Shown here one piece after another: positions 1 through 12,610 of a DNA stretch of 64,000 nt. Location: the NCBI GenBank assembly GCA_023213395.1, contig CM041465.1, forward strand, positions 213,969,741 to 214,033,740, read 5' to 3'. Source of the DNA: Cycas panzhihuaensis. Taxonomy: Eukaryota > Cycadophyta. The notes beneath the pieces were generated by a model that was not told the DNA's origin, searched no databases, and was given only the letters and a program-made list of their open reading frames with translations. How positions within the stretch are numbered: the first letter of the stretch is position 1; every line of letters starts with the position of its first letter. A program made the position numbers and the translations under genes.

Positions 1-2230
1 AAGGAAAGAACATGTAAACAAATGTTAAAATTATTCTTGATAGATTCCTTAATTAATCCAAAGAGGAATCCATGGGAAGGTAGAAGTTTCTATTTGGTTT
101 GGAAGATATCTCATCACAGAATCTATATAAAGTTATTATCAAGTAAATGACCAACTAAAAATATTTCCTTTTAGTACTAAATCTTAGAAAACCAACTATC
201 TAGTAGAGAAAAGCTTGTGTTACTCTAGACAAGTAGCCTTGACCACCAAAGGGAAATATTTTAACCTATAAATACATGATGTACCAAGTCACCATTCCAC
301 ACTAGTAATTTATCACAAGCACATTAAGCTTACTAGATTAACTCAATGGTCAATAATCCTTTAATTTTGAACTTGGCTAGGCATAACATAAGCTACAATA
401 ACAAAAAGTTTTCCTAAGCCTTAAGCCTAAGTATAAGAACATTAGAGATATAAAAATGTAAGAGAACTTATCAAGGAATACCACCTTTCTAAAACTTAAC
501 TATGCATTTTAAATCCATTGCTTACTTCTAAATAAAGATACACCCAAGGCCCCCATCATCAATTGAATTACAACAAACATTCCATGCAACCTTGGGGATA
601 TTATGTTTTTTAGTTGTACATGATCATAACAAATTCCTAATTAAGGATTAAAATAACTAATAAATTAAAGCCGAAAGAAGTAATATACATAGAGGGATAA
701 TAAATATTTTTATATAACTTGAACCCTCCCTACTAGAGAGAGATATTTAGTAGATTATAAGAGAATATTTAATGTGCTTATTATATAATTTACTCCTACA
801 TTTAATAAGAGGTGATTTCAAATATAAATGGAATTCTAAGAAGTCAAATTATTTCCCCATTTTTATGTAGCTTCCATTCCAAATTTATGACCCATAGAGG
901 TAGGGGCCTAATGCTAAAAAAATAACAAATAGCCTTTTGAGATTAATTGGAGGAATTAGAGGCTAAACAAATGTAGTTAATATTATATGTTAGACATTGG
1001 GCATTGGCTTCTTTTATAATAGGTGTAAGAAATATGTCATCAATAAATTAACCATATAACAATTATTTACCAAAGTGGAAAGGGGAAATTACTCTACGAT
1101 AATGAGCTCATTAAGTTTGATGAATTAGACAACTTATATCATCAACAACCAAATAATATAATAATAGAGAAAGAGGTTAGCCCTATTTAATAGACCTAGA
1201 CAAATAGGTTATTGAGGAAACCATCCATAATGACCAAATATAAATGGGCATTAGCCAATAACATGTTAACCATACGAACAAACATGGACCTAAATCCTTG
1301 TTTAGAGAGCATAAAAGAAATGAAGTCCCATTTAATTTTTTCACAAGTTTTTTCAAACTCAATATTACTAATGTAGACTCTTAAGCCCACTCAACTACTT
1401 CCCATAATGAGGGATATTATCTACAATATTGCAATCTCTAACAAGCTTAATTTATTCAAGGCACCCTATCTTATCAAGAATGAAGTGGATCTGAAATACC
1501 AAGGTTTTTGCCAAAATCTTGTATATTATATTCAACAAAGTAATGGGATGCCAAACTCCTATTAAGAGTGGATCCCCTTCCTATTAAAGAATAAGATTAT
1601 GGATGTTAGTATTGGTATGAATGGTAAGTTGGAAAGAGGCAATCACTTCCTTATACATCAAAAATAAATCATGACTAATAGTTTTCTAGAGGGCTTTATA
1701 AAATTCAATAATGAGTACATCATCATTGGGGTCTTTTCTTCTACCATAATCCTTAAGGGATTTTTTGATTTATATTTAGTAAAAGGTCTATCAAACTAAA
1801 TGTGACTACACAAATTGATTTTAGAGAGAATAACATCCATATCTTTGACTTTTCAATGAGCCTTTTAGTAGACATGGGAGGTGAGGTAAATGTATAAGTA
1901 AAATGCTCAATAAACATATTGTGCATTATATGGTAATCATTAATAATAAAATTATGACTAGCCTATAAAGTAGTAATAAGAGATACTTGGTATCTCCTCT
2001 TAAGACTAGAGAAAAAGAACCTTAGATGAAGTTTCTCTTTCCTTGATCTAACAAACATAGGTATGAATACAGACTCCTTAGATTTAATATCTACATGTTT
2101 AAGTAGTTCACCTAGAACACAAGACTTTTGATTATGAATGAAAGGATTAATTGGATGACATATCAATTATGAGAAAATTTCTCTTAAAGGTCATTTTTGA
2201 GCTGATATTCTACCCTCATTCTATTCTCAT
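1..2230 (-). pseudogene. Degenerate L1-type LINE, reverse transcriptase region
   Basis: Minus-strand translation in shifting frames gives a decayed plant LINE ORF2. Around 1510-1580 it reads GDPLLIGVWHPITLLN followed by YKILAK, which matches the non-LTR RT block. At 1320-1385 it reads YISNIEFEKTCEKIKWDF, the region leading to the first catalytic Asp, followed by a match to the FVRMVNMLLANA block. Near 541-600 there is a DDGGLG motif typical of the C-terminal part of L1 ORF2. The segment at 1963-2166 may be the linker between endonuclease and RT, but I could not identify it firmly. Numerous stops and frameshifts make it non-functional. The 3' end runs off the left edge, so no poly-A tail can be checked. 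Confidence 0.62.
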
Positions 2231-3132
2231 TCATTTGATTCCTAAAACCTCTTAACCAAGAGATAGATCTTGAAGTGACCTATTCCCACTAAATAATTCT
2301 ATTATTTTAAGTAGGTGTAGGAGTGATAAGGTTCTAAACTTGTTTAATGTTAAAACATTAATGTTATATCATTTCTAAATGTATCATATGTATCATTATA
2401 TCTTTAGTTGTAACATATTATAATCAAATTATAATTTATATTCATGTCAGGTCTACACCTTCCCAAAGAATGGGCCAATAGTACTAGCTCATTATATCAA
2501 CCAATGAGATTAATCTTTAAGGCATATTATGGTTTATAAATTATACCTAAATACTCCTATTTATATATTGTATTATTCAATACAATAAAGCTCTACTAAA
2601 ATATAGAATGATAGTCCCAACCAATTTGGTTGTCTCCATTCTGTGCAACTAATTTGCATTGATCTAGTGCTCACTTTACTTTATCATTTAATTTTTTCAT
2701 GCACATGAGCTTTTGTTGGATCTTGTTTGATGTTTTCATGACATTAGATATAGATTTTGTACTTGTATAAAGCTTATTATAGGTTCCTTTACCTATTTGT
2801 AGAAGATGGAAACCTATTTGCAGAAAATAGTAACTTGTTTACTTCTAATGAGATTATTTACACACTGTTTTTTACTATTTGTGTTGTTTGACTTATTTTA
2901 AGAGTTATATATGATCAATATTTGTTCTTGAATCCTTTCTATTTGTCCATGAGCTAGTGTTGTCCAAATTTAGTTACTAGTCTCTGTTTATTTATGTTAA
3001 GTGGAAAATAAAATAGAATAACCTATTCTCTCTGTTACCATCATTATTTGTCAACACTTTCTATCTACTATGTGAATATTAGGTGATTTGCATAACCCTA
3101 TATTGCTCCCTTTCCCTATAAAATATTGTTGG
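2231..3132. other. AT-rich spacer without a recognisable gene
   Basis: No frame gives a recognisable protein. A TATA-like tract followed by AATAAA-type signals around 2555-2590 could come from a decayed solo LTR or promoter, but I found no second copy in the window to support that. It lies between the LINE remnant and the left LTR of copia element A. Confidence 0.5.
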
Positions 3133-3809
3133 TGTTAGATAATGTGATAACAATGTTTTGGAGGAGGAAATTCTTTTAGGTTGATAGTGTAATTTTTCCC
3201 TTAAACTTTTGTGGGGGGATCCAAAGGGGCCAAGAGCCCCCTTTGGTTGAGAGTGCAAGGGGGAGATGGAACCCCCACCATTGCCCCTCCTGACCAACCT
3301 ACAAAGAGGAGGTTTAGAGGTGGTATCCCTTGACCCATAAAGCTAGCACTATAAAGCATACTAAATTATAAAGAAAATCGAGGTCATTCATTTAAAATAC
3401 CCCAAATTTGATGGTTAAGATTTTTGCCTTATATGACTCTCTTATATAGCTTGATTTAAGGTGTTTTTTTATTATGTTAATTGTATTCAATGTATTAGAT
3501 ACACTATAATGAGAAGAGGTGGATAATTGTTATTATTGAGAGCATTCTACTCTAGATTATATGTATTTCTCCATTTTTAGATAATAAAGATCAATGCCTT
3601 TCTTATATGGATGTTTCCCTAGCACTCTATTAGGGTTTTACCACGTTATATTTGGTGTACATATGATGCTTTGGTTTTCTAATTTAGTTATTGTATTATC
3701 TCTACTTTAAGAACTTACATGTTAAATTTTAGTTTTAATTCTTGTAACTAGTTGCAAAATAGTTTAGATCTTGGTGGCAGTTTCTAGTTATTGGGACCTA
3801 GTTTTCTCA
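3133..3809 (+). repeat. 5' LTR of copia element A
   Basis: It begins TGTTAGATAATGTGA and ends in CA, five bases before the primer site. Its first ~190 bp match 62788-62950 (shared: ATAATGTGA, CTCCCTTAAACTTTTGT-like, GGTGGTA), with indels and a C-rich stretch. The rest has no partner in the window. Length is about 677 bp. A TATATAG-like box lies near 3450. Confidence 0.7.
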
Positions 3810-3814
3810 AGAAG

Positions 3815-3826
3815 TAGTATTAGAGC
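3815..3826 (+). other. Primer-binding site of element A (initiator tRNA-Met type)
   Basis: The sequence TAGTATTAGAGC matches the common plant PBS TGGTATCAGAGC with one G-to-A and one C-to-T change. It sits five bases after the LTR end, as in element F. Confidence 0.65.
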
Positions 3827-3884
3827 AACTTTTATTTTTACAGAAAGTTTGTGAAGGTTTTGGTGCCAATTTTTTCTGCACTAA

Positions 3885-4170
3885 ATGGAACAACTGATAA
3901 ATGTAAAGTTTGAGATGGAGAAATTCAATGGTAAGAACAACTTCGAGTTGTGGAGGCTAAAAGCATATGATATTCTAGTTTAAAAGGGATTATACATAGC
4001 TCTTATAGGTAAATCAAAGAAACCTATAGAGATAGAGGATGACAAATAGGATGATCTAGATAAAATGGCTCTTAGCACAATATGATTATGTTTGATGGAT
4101 GAAATTATATTTAATATCGTAAGGGAGAAGATAGCAGTAGGATTATGGACCTAGTTAGAAGACTTGTACA
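3885..4170 (+). pseudogene. gag: Copia A gag, N-terminal part
   Basis: The ATG at 3885 opens MEQLINVKFEMEKFNGKNNF, followed by ELWRLKAYDILV, the usual start of a copia capsid (UBN2/retrotrans_gag fold: start, F-x-G-x-N-F, then W-x-x). Stops interrupt the frame near 3982, 4049 and 4083. The reading reaches LEDLYM where element B begins at 4171, and the next gag residues are found at 59095 onward. Gag would form the capsid that packages the element RNA in the cytoplasm. This copy cannot work. Confidence 0.75.
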
Positions 4171-4689
4171 TGGTGGTGTTCTAGGGGGCTCTTGGGTTTG
4201 ATCCTTAGCAAGGTCACTAGAAAGATAGTTAGGGCCTAGAAGGAACCAAAACTTAATATCTCTTAATTCCTTTCCATGATTAATATTAGGAGATACAAAG
4301 CTTAAGAGGACTTAAAGAACCATCTTTTCCTAACTCTTAAGAAGGAGCCTTCGCCTAGTAGTGTTGTCAACCTAAGTGAGAGTGGGATATGGTGAAAGGT
4401 ATGGATGTGGAATGGGGTTATAGAATTCACTAACCTACACAACATGATGAAGGAGTTCTTAGTTTAGAACTGTACTTATAATATCTTCAATCTCCTTCCT
4501 AAGGATTCCTCTCCTGTAATCATTTCAACTTTTTGAGTTTTACTAAGATGTGAGAGAGGGTAGGTTGATAAAAATGGGAATATGTCTTGTTTAGGTTTCT
4601 AGGTTTTGATATGGTTGTAAAGATGTGGAGCTAAGAAAGTAAGATAATATAACCTAAGAAACTACAAGATCAAATTCACATACATCTTT

Positions 4690-4718
4690 GTGTGTGTGTG
4701 TGTGTGTTTTTTTTCAAT
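4690..4718. repeat. (TG)n microsatellite followed by a T run
   Basis: About nine TG units are followed by a run of T inside the left LTR of B. The matching place in the right LTR (near 52545) has a TATATA tract instead, so this arose or changed after insertion. Confidence 0.85.
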
Positions 4719-4809
4719 GTTTATGAAAACAAAAGTAAATAAACTAAAAACTATGCATGTAAGTTCTTTTTGTTTTAAAATGAAAGATGCATATACAACT
4801 CTAAGATAT

Positions 4810-5190
4810 TGTTAGGATACCACTCCTTAATGATAATTACACACTAATATAATAAGTAAATAACTCCAAAAAGAGCATTTATATTACAATACCCTTCAAG
4901 GGGCAACCTCCCAATTACATGCAATAATAATGACATTTAAGATACCATAGTCTAGGGATTACATAAATATATCTATGGATCTATGCTCACTACACAACCT
5001 CCTCCTTATACATGTGGGATATTACATGAATATATATAGTGCTCAATGGCCACTACACAACCTTTTACTTATGCATGTGGGATATTAAGAAAAGGGAAGA
5101 AGTAGAATAAATAAAAGATATAAGAGAGAGAAGAAGTAGAAGATATAAGAGAATATAAAAGAAGGTAAGTTAGGGGTTGGATCCCTAACA
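4810..5190 (-). repeat. 3' LTR of element C
   Basis: It matches 10516-10897 nearly throughout (for example ATAATAAGTAAATAACTC and GGGGTTGGATCCCTAA). It adjoins a C-rich plus-strand tract, which is the PPT on the minus strand, so it is the 3' LTR. Confidence 0.9.
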
Positions 5191-5204
5191 AAGTCCCCCC
5201 CTTA
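5191..5204 (-). other. Polypurine tract of element C
   Basis: The plus strand reads AAAGTCCCCCCCTT directly after the LTR, so the minus strand carries AAGGGGGGGACTTT, the plus-strand DNA primer expected next to U3. Confidence 0.8.
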
Positions 5205-5209
5205 AAAAA

Positions 5210-6480
5210 GCTTTGCCCTCAAAGCTTGGTGATCTTAGGGTTCTCTAGGACAAATTGCTCATTCTCCCAAGTTGCATCTTCTCATGGAAGTTATTTCCAT
5301 TTGATAAGATACTCAATGATTTGTCTGGATCATAGATGTCAAATTCTTCGGTCGATGATACATTCTAGAATAAGTTGAAATTGCCCCTACTTATTTAAGA
5401 TAGGTAATTCTATTTGAACTTGTACTTATTGCTTAATTACCCTCTTAATACATGAGAAAGATATTATGGATCCTTGATAGTGGTGGTAAGTCCAAGGCAT
5501 ATGCAACTTCACCAATCTTCTTAAGAATTTTGTAAGGCCCATAAAATTGAGGTTGTAATTTATGTTACCCATCTCATTTGAGAGATGCTTGCTTATATGA
5601 TTATAACTATAAGTATACCCAATTACTTGGTTGAAATGATCATTCACTTTGCCCTTTATCTGCCTGTTGTTTCATTAAATTTTATGTAAGGTTCAAATTT
5701 TCCTTGAGTAGCTTAAGAATCTATGTTATTTGTTAGATGTGGTCTTTGACTGCTTGAATCTTAGAACTGATTATGGCATAGTTCTTAAGTGTGGATGGTT
5801 CATAACCATATAATGCTTAGAACAAAGTCATTCATGATGATGCATGATAGGTTGTATTATACCACCATTCTACTAAAGGAAGTCAATGATGCCACTGCCT
5901 CTGCTTATCTGAAGCATAACAATGAAGGTATCCTTCAATGCACTTATTAACCACCTCAGTTTAACCATATGTTTGTGGATGGTAGGATGAGCTCATTGTC
6001 AGTTTAGTACTAAGTAGATGGAAGAGTTCTATCCAAAAGTTATTGGTAAACTTGGGGTCTTGATCATTGACTATGTATTTAGGCATGCCATGCAACCTAT
6101 GTATATCTTTTAAAGGGATCTCAGTAATTTGCTTTGCCTTATATGTGGCTTGAATGCCACAAAAATGAGTATATTTAGTTAGCATATCAACAACCACCAG
6201 TATAACATCTTTTCCTTCTGACTTGGGTAGACCCACGATGAAGTCCATAGAAATTTCTTCCCATCGTTGATTTGGTATGGGAAGGGATTGTAGCAATCCT
6301 AGAGACTTAACTATTTCTATCTTATGTCATTGATAAATTTCACATGAGGAAACATATCTCTTTACATCTCCTTTTTGTCCCTTCTAAAAGAAAGATTGTT
6401 TTAAGTAGTGGTATGTTCGTAGGAACCTTGAGTGACCTACTATTGAAGAGGCATACGCATCATGTAAAATTTGCTCCTTA
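5210..6480 (-). pseudogene. Element C integrase with C-terminal chromodomain
   Basis: Minus-strand reading gives, from right to left, the zinc-binding region (6290-6440, ending in a C-x2-C-like SSCEIYQ), the catalytic core with SMDFIVGLP (~6240), VNDQDPKF (~6055) and an E-containing TEVVNK after a stop (~5945), then [20 protein letters not shown] (~5500-5560). Near 5210-5370 it gives IIEYLIKWK...ATWENEQ, a chromodomain with its W-K and TW residues. Integrase joins the cDNA to host DNA, and the chromodomain steers it to chromatin in chromoviruses. Several stops interrupt the frame, so it is inactive. Confidence 0.82.
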
Positions 6481-6739
6481 AGGACAGAGTGAGGGCATAT
6501 ATATATTTGATTCTTATACCAGAAAATATTTGAAGACCATGTGTAATGGGTTGAATGCTTTACTCCAGCTTGAAGGTCTTGAATGATCTACTTTGTAAAG
6601 GAGTCCTGATTCCATTCTTGCTTGGTGATCGCTATCCAAGAGGGATTGATTGTCATGATAGAATATAGTGCATAGCCTCTTCCTTACGAGATAAAGAATT
6701 AACAACTATATTATCCTTGCCTTTTTTTATATATGATTT

Positions 6740-7900
6740 CAAAGTCAAAAGTTTGCATTTTGGTGACCCATTTTTGTTGTTCCTCAGATGCCATCCTTTG
6801 AGATAGGAAATATTTTAAGCTACCATGGTTTGTTTTAATTTGGAAATATGTTCCCAATAAATATTGTTGCTATTTCCTAACTACATGAAAAATTGCAAAC
6901 ATCTCCTTCTCATAGGTGGATTTGACATGTTCCTTGGGTATAAGTTGACGGCTTTCAAAGGCCAAAGGTTTCCCTTCTTGCAGTAAGACTACTCCAATGC
7001 CTTACCCCGATGCATCACATTTAATGGTGAAGGTCTTTGTAAAGTCAGGTATTATAAGGAATGATGTGGTAGTTAAAGCCAACTTTAGGTGTTCAAATGC
7101 TTCAGAGGCCTTATCATTCCAATAAAAAGAATTCTTTTTTAACAAGTTGATTAAAGGGGAAGCAATCCTTGCATAGCCCTAAACAAACTTTCGATAATAT
7201 CCTATGATTCTTAAGAATCCATGAAGGCCCTTGATGTTTTTGGGTTTAGGCTAGTTTGTGATAACTGCTATTTTCTTAGGATTTACCTTGACTCCTTGAG
7301 AGATAATATGGCCCAAATATTCTATTTCTGTTTGCTCAAATTGACATTTTAATTTTTTTGCATAAAGCTAGTTGTTTGCAAGCACCTGTAATTCCTTATC
7401 AACATGTTGGAGATGGTCTTCTCATGTACGACTAAAGATCAGAATGTCATAAAAAAAGACTAACATAAACTTCCTTAAGTAAGGCTGAAAGAGTTTATTC
7501 ATGAGTCCTTGAAAGGTTCATAGGGCATTGGTTAAGCCAAATGGCATGACTGAAAATTCATAATGACCTTCATGTGTACGAAATACAATTTTATAAACAT
7601 CCTTTACCTTGATCCTAATTTGATGGTATCCTGACTGCAAGTCTAATGATGTGAAGAACATTGCTCCATGGAGTTTATCGATGATTGGTATAGGAAATTT
7701 ATCCTTGATGGTTATCTTATTAAGCTCACGATAGTCTACATACATGAGAAATGAGCCATCTTGTTCTCTTACTAAAATCATTAGGGTAGAAAAAGTGCTT
7801 TTACTTTCCCTAATAATACCAGCATTAAGGAGTTCTTGAACTAGTCATTCAATTTTATTCTTTTACTAGTAGGGATATCAATATAGTTGAATACAAGGAG
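6740..7900 (-). pseudogene. Element C reverse transcriptase and RNase H
   Basis: The open stretch at 7518-7781 reads [33 protein letters not shown] and MPFGLTNAL, the core RT blocks of Ty3/gypsy. Further on the catalytic box is FFYDILIFS where F-x-D-D is expected, so one catalytic Asp has become Tyr. RNase H follows (7040-6740) with IKCDASG, LAFESRQL and YEKEMFAI. The protein would copy the element RNA to DNA. Stops and the lost Asp make it dead. Confidence 0.85.
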
Positions 7901-8159
7901 GATTGCTTCTAACTACTAGGTCAATGCTATGATCTTGGTCACATACTAGGGGATGACCTTGAGGAGTATCTTGAAAGACCTGGTTGTGGTAGTGAAGTAC
8001 TAATTTTAAGTCATTTGGTATACTATTATCTTAGAGAATGTCCCCTTCTATTGGAAGTTCTTGATCTTGTAGTGCATAACATTTGGTAATGATTCCTATA
8101 CCACCTTTTTTAATAAGCCTCTCCATACGGTGTGAGCTGATGATTTGGGTCAGTGGAGG

Positions 8160-8520
8160 AATGATCCCATTCAATTGATAGTCAATTCCTTCATAAGTAA
8201 ATTAGATGAAGAGCTCTGCATATTTAGTTGAATGGTCCCTAGTGGTTTGAGCCATTGTACCCCTAATACAACATCAACTCCTCTAATAGGAATGGCATAC
8301 ATAGAAGTGGAGAGGTGATAGTCACCCATTTACAACTTGATATAGTGACATTTTCCCCTACAAGTGAGTGTCCCTCCATTAGCCACCATAACCTAAAAAT
8401 TTTTGATAGTATATGGAAAATAATTGAGTTCTTCAACAAGTTTCTAATTAATGAAATTATGGGTGCTTCCAGAATCTATGAGGACAACCACCTTCCTTTT
8501 CTTAATGTACCTAATAAGTT
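8160..8520 (-). pseudogene. Element C aspartic protease
   Basis: The minus strand gives VLIDSGSTHNFIN near 8430-8500, containing the D-S-G catalytic triad, then GDYHLSTSMYAIPIRGVDVVLGVQWL near 8240-8330, the second conserved block of plant chromovirus proteases. The enzyme would process the Gag-Pol polyprotein. A few stops are present. Confidence 0.8.
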
Positions 8521-8679
8521 TGAGTGTCTGAGGGGCTAAAATTCTAGCTAGGGTATGCATATATATAGTAGCAATATCTACTTCTTCCTCCTCAGGTAGG
8601 TCACAATCATTATTTTCTGGCTCTAATGAGGCTTCTTCTATTGGTTCATCATCTTAAATATCCTCAATTATGAATAAGC

Positions 8680-9444
8680 ATCGTTTATGACACGTATTGT
8701 CTTTATTCTACTTTTAGTTACAATGAAAACATAACCCTTTCAATAATTTCTCATCCATCTCTTGGGAAGTCATTCGTCACATACCATGAACCTAAAACTG
8801 TGGTCGCTTTTCTAGGAATGTTCGTTGGAGGGGTTAGGATGCCTTATTTTTTTCTTCAATATGTTAAGTAAAATTGATAGCTATAGTGATGTTATTAAGT
8901 TTTAAGAGTTGTAACTCATATCTGATGTCATCTCGTAACCTACCAATGTACAACTCAAGTAATTTATTATGACAAAGACCATCAACCCTTGTGGAGAGAC
9001 GTTGGTATTCTGCTGCATAAGCTAAAATAGTCCCCTCCTATCTGACTTTAGCTAACTGGTTAAAATGGTCATGATCCCAGGTACTATCATCTTGAGCTAT
9101 AAGATCCTTGACAAAACCCATTGATAACTAAGCCCACCAATTATTTTTATAACCCATTGGTACCATTGGTAGGGTTCTGTTTCCATGTATAGAGAAGCAA
9201 GAGGGATCTTCTTATCTGCTGGAACTTGATGAAGAGAAAAGTATTGTTCCATTTGGGTGATCCAGGTATATACATTTATACCATTGAACTTCTTGATTTC
9301 TACCTTGGGAAGGAAGTTTGGATGAAAGTGCCTACCATAATTACGTTCATCTTCTTTAGTAAAGTGACCCCCACTTATGTGAGTAGTATCATCAAAGTCA
9401 ATCTTTTCTTCCTTAAAAGGTTTCATGGATGTGTGCTCTAACAT
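8680..9444 (-). pseudogene. gag: Element C gag with degenerate zinc knuckle
   Basis: The open part (9097-9444) contains KVEIKKFNGINVYTWITQME, with the F-x-G-x-x-x-x-x-W start of gypsy capsids, and LYMETEPYQWYQW. The zinc knuckle reads CFHCN...C-H around 8680-8735, matching the chromovirus CFYCDEK-type knuckle with stops inside it. Gag would coat the RNA. Confidence 0.78.
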
Positions 9445-9659
9445 TACTGCTTCAATTTTTTTATTGAAGTCATTTTATATTTGTAATATATCTTCTCGAA
9501 GTTGTATGACAACATCATTGAGATCTTGAGTCTAACTTGGATTCATCTTAGGGGCTATTAGTTTATAAGACCTAAGTTGAATCCTAGTTAGTATATGTGA
9601 ATGAAAAGGATTTGATGGGGTGTCTATAGACTGGTATCCTTAATATTTTACAATGAGGT

Positions 9660-9775
9660 AATATGGATATTTTTTTACTTTTTTACTTTTTTACTTTCTT
9701 ATTTTTTTTCTTTTTACTTATTTTTTTCTTTTTTTCTTTTCTGCTTTTTATTTTTTTGCTTTTTTACTTTTTGGT
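9660..9775. repeat. T-rich low-complexity tract, (ACTTTTTT)n-like
   Basis: Successive TTTTTTACTTT units and long T runs stretch over about 110 bases in the leader of element C (A-rich on its coding strand). It looks like slippage. Confidence 0.85.
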
Positions 9776-10494
9776 CACTGGTTGGCTGATTGACTATGTG
9801 CGCACGAGCTGATGACAAACTGGCTCGACATACTAGATTTAACAAATTGATGATGACTAACTCACTAACTAGCTAAGTGCGCACAAACCACTAATAGATT
9901 GACCAGGTACACTAGGTATGGGCTTGTCTGGTTTATAGGCCCTCTGATATACTGATCCTAATCGTAAAGAGTATCAACTTACAGAGGCAAATGCTCTACT
10001 TTGTAGTTATACTACCTCATCTCTAAGGTACGTGTAGAGTAACTTCCTGGGGCTAACTACTTACCAGTGAACTACAAATTGCAGACGATCAATAGGTTTC
10101 CTACGGTTACCTATACTAGGAAGGCCTATCTAGGGTCTCCTCCTATATACCCACAGGTATATGGAGGTGCAATTCTATAGTTAAGTTTTGTTTAAGGCTT
10201 GATTCAGGAGTGTGATCTCCAGTGCTTCATATAAAGGATGGAAAAGCCACAATGTGCTTAGCCTAAAATGACAGATCCTCATGATATTTATAGACCCCTA
10301 GCACAAGGTCCCTATCTAAATGTAAAAGAAAACTTCCCAGTGATAGTATTAGGGTAGCTGCCCGACTGTAGTGTTATCTACCCTTAAAAAGCAAAGTAAT
10401 TAAATGGAAATTAAATGAGAATAGGTACTAATGAGAAAAAACTGATGGAAAAAAATTGATTATTTAGTACCTTTGACTCTCCCACAAGGAATGG
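9776..10494 (-). other. Untranslated leader of element C
   Basis: This is the space between the gag start and the PBS of C. I see no coding potential. Confidence 0.5.
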
Positions 10495-10515
10495 ATCGAC
10501 TGGTGTAATACCACT
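10495..10515 (-). other. Primer-binding site of element C
   Basis: On the minus strand, directly after the 5' LTR, the sequence is AGTGGTATTACACCAGTC. It resembles the TGGTATCAGAGC initiator tRNA-Met site with several changes. Confidence 0.5.
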
Positions 10516-10897
10516 TATTAGGATACCGCTCCTTAATGATGTTTGCACACCAATATAATAAGCAAATAACTCTAAAAAGAGCACTTATATTACAATACCT
10601 TTCGAGGGGGTAACCTACCAATTACATTTAATAATAATGATATTTAAGATACCATACTCTAAGGATTATATAAATATATATATGGCTCTATGTTCACTAG
10701 ATAACCTCCTCCTTATGCATGTGGGTTATTACATGAATATATATAGTACTCAATGACCACTACATAACCTTCTACTTATACATGTGGGATATTAAGAAAA
10801 GGGAAGATCTAGAAGAAATAAAATATATAAGAGAGAGGAGAAGTAAAAGATATAAGAGAATATAAGACAAGGTAAGTTAGGGGTTGGATCCCTAATA
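10516..10897 (-). repeat. 5' LTR of element C
   Basis: Partner of 4810-5190. It is followed by the GATAG target copy at 10898-10902 and by the resumed LTR of B. Confidence 0.9.
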
Positions 10898-12596
10898 GAT
10901 AGATTTTCTATGTACAATATGCATGATTCATTTCAAGAGAGATGATGCTACTTAAAATCTAAAATATTTACTATATAATTTTTATGTAAATTTCTTTTAA
11001 AAGAGACTAATCAACATGCAAACCTAGTCAATATGCTTCAACCTTGATGCATGCAATCAATTCTCTTAAAAATTGATGAAATAATGCACAAAAAGAGAGA
11101 TTCTTAAAGGAAACTATTGCTATTTTTTGATAATTTTTAGACCTCTGAGATGATGGATAAGTCATGAATCTGAACGATAATCATCCATTCAAGACTAATC
11201 ATCAAAGGTTCTATTGCAATTAGAGTAGTAAGATCTCCAAAAGGAATCCTTAAACACAATGGAAAATTGAAAATGAGAGATGCTTCAACCAAATAATATT
11301 ATCAACTTTTTGTTCTCAAGATAAAAGAGGTAACTTGAAAATAAAAGTGTATGCGATGATAGCTGTAAGACAAATACTTCTTTCCTATTATAAAGAATAC
11401 CTTAGAATGATAATTTCTTTTTTACTTGATTAACTTTCCCACACACTTTCCTTCAAAGCAAGACCAAAGAAGGAAGCATCAATAATCCAAAGAGGCCAAA
11501 CTTGAGCCAAACAATGCCAAAAGAGAATGACAATCCAACTAAAATATAGGTTGATGTGAGAGAGTGAGAAGGAGTAACTTGATATATGGTGGAGAGATAA
11601 CCATGTCCTACCTTAGTCTATCCTTAAGAAACCCCACAAAAGATAGACCTTTCAACATATATTCTAGTAGTAAAAGTCCAAACAAGAGTATGAGAGTAAT
11701 TAGCTAATGAAAAAAAAAATTCTGAGCCAAAATTACCTTCAAAACACCATGAAACAAGTTTGAAACTCAATAGGAAAGATCTTACCAAATCAAGAGAAGT
11801 TTGAAGCATAAAATTGATGAAGATCTAAGAAAATATAAGCTCAGACCATCAAAAATTGAGTAGCAGTGATACAATAACAAAACTTCTTTGAGATTTCATC
11901 TAATAATCCTTAGAAAATCAAATCTTCAAAGTCACAACAATAGTCTTTAAGAAATCTCCAAAAACTTCACAAAATCTCAAAATACTAGAGTAAAAATCAC
12001 TTCTTCTCTTTTTATTTACAATCAAGATTGACTATTTAACACTTTTGGGTATTAAGAGAATCAAATCCCATCGGATCTGGGTGGCGGCATATAAAAATTT
12101 TGGCAATCTACCTAATTTTTCATTGCATGATAGTGAAAAACACGATCAACTGCATTTTTGACAGAGTGAAAAATGTGATTTGAGTAAAGTAAAAATTTAA
12201 CAAAAAATGATAAAAATTGATATTTAATAGGTAGTCAATCACAAAATAAGTTTATTAAAAAATAAATAAGCCTAGAATGAGGTGAAATACATTAAGTACA
12301 AGCCCAAAAAGTGATAAATGATGAAACCATAGGTGGAATCTTGAAAATAAGATAAAAATGACAAACTTTGAAAGAAACATGAGGTTAAGTTGATTATAAA
12401 GAAAACTTTATTGCAAGCTACATCATCGTTCATTACATTTCAGTAATAAAAAATCATACATCATTTCAACAAAACAAGGCCCAATCCATTAAATACAATC
12501 AACATACTTCAATTGCCGTCAATAAAACTATATAACATATGTCAATTTACCAATATAATCCAAATGCAAGTGAAGAGGCCAGGATTTGGTGAAACA

Positions 12597-12610
12597 TTTA
12601 CCCCATCGGC
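12597..12610 (-). other. Polypurine tract of element B
   Basis: The minus strand reads GATGGGGTAAA immediately before the LTR start TGTTTC. The corresponding place in E reads CCAAGGGGGTAG before TGTTTCC. Confidence 0.6.

Larger units (their letters stand above)
4810..10897 (-). mobile_element. Element C: Ty3/gypsy chromovirus, inserted in the left LTR of B
   Basis: Its two 381-382 bp LTRs (4810-5190, 10516-10897) begin TGTTAGGATACC/TATTAGGATACC and end GGATCCCTAACA/GGATCCCTAATA. The flanking TSD is GATAT at 4805-4809 and GATAG at 10898-10902. The minus strand encodes gag, PR, RT, RNase H, IN and a C-terminal chromodomain in gypsy order, followed by a PPT. Total length is 6,088 bp, normal for a plant chromovirus. 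All frames are broken. Confidence 0.9.
4171..12596 (-). repeat. Left (3') LTR of element B, interrupted by C
   Basis: Bases 4171-4809 and 10898-12596 together match 52029-54420 plus 59070-59094 over their length. Clear shared landmarks are the start, GAGATGATRCTRCT near 10940/52702 and the end GAAGAGGCCAGG. Without C it is about 2.33 kb. In element orientation the LTR begins TGTTTC, like that of E. Confidence 0.85.

Noticed and set aside
9226-9441. Plus-strand 71-codon frame in element C
   Set aside because: It is the complement of the C gag, whose minus-strand protein has recognised capsid motifs.
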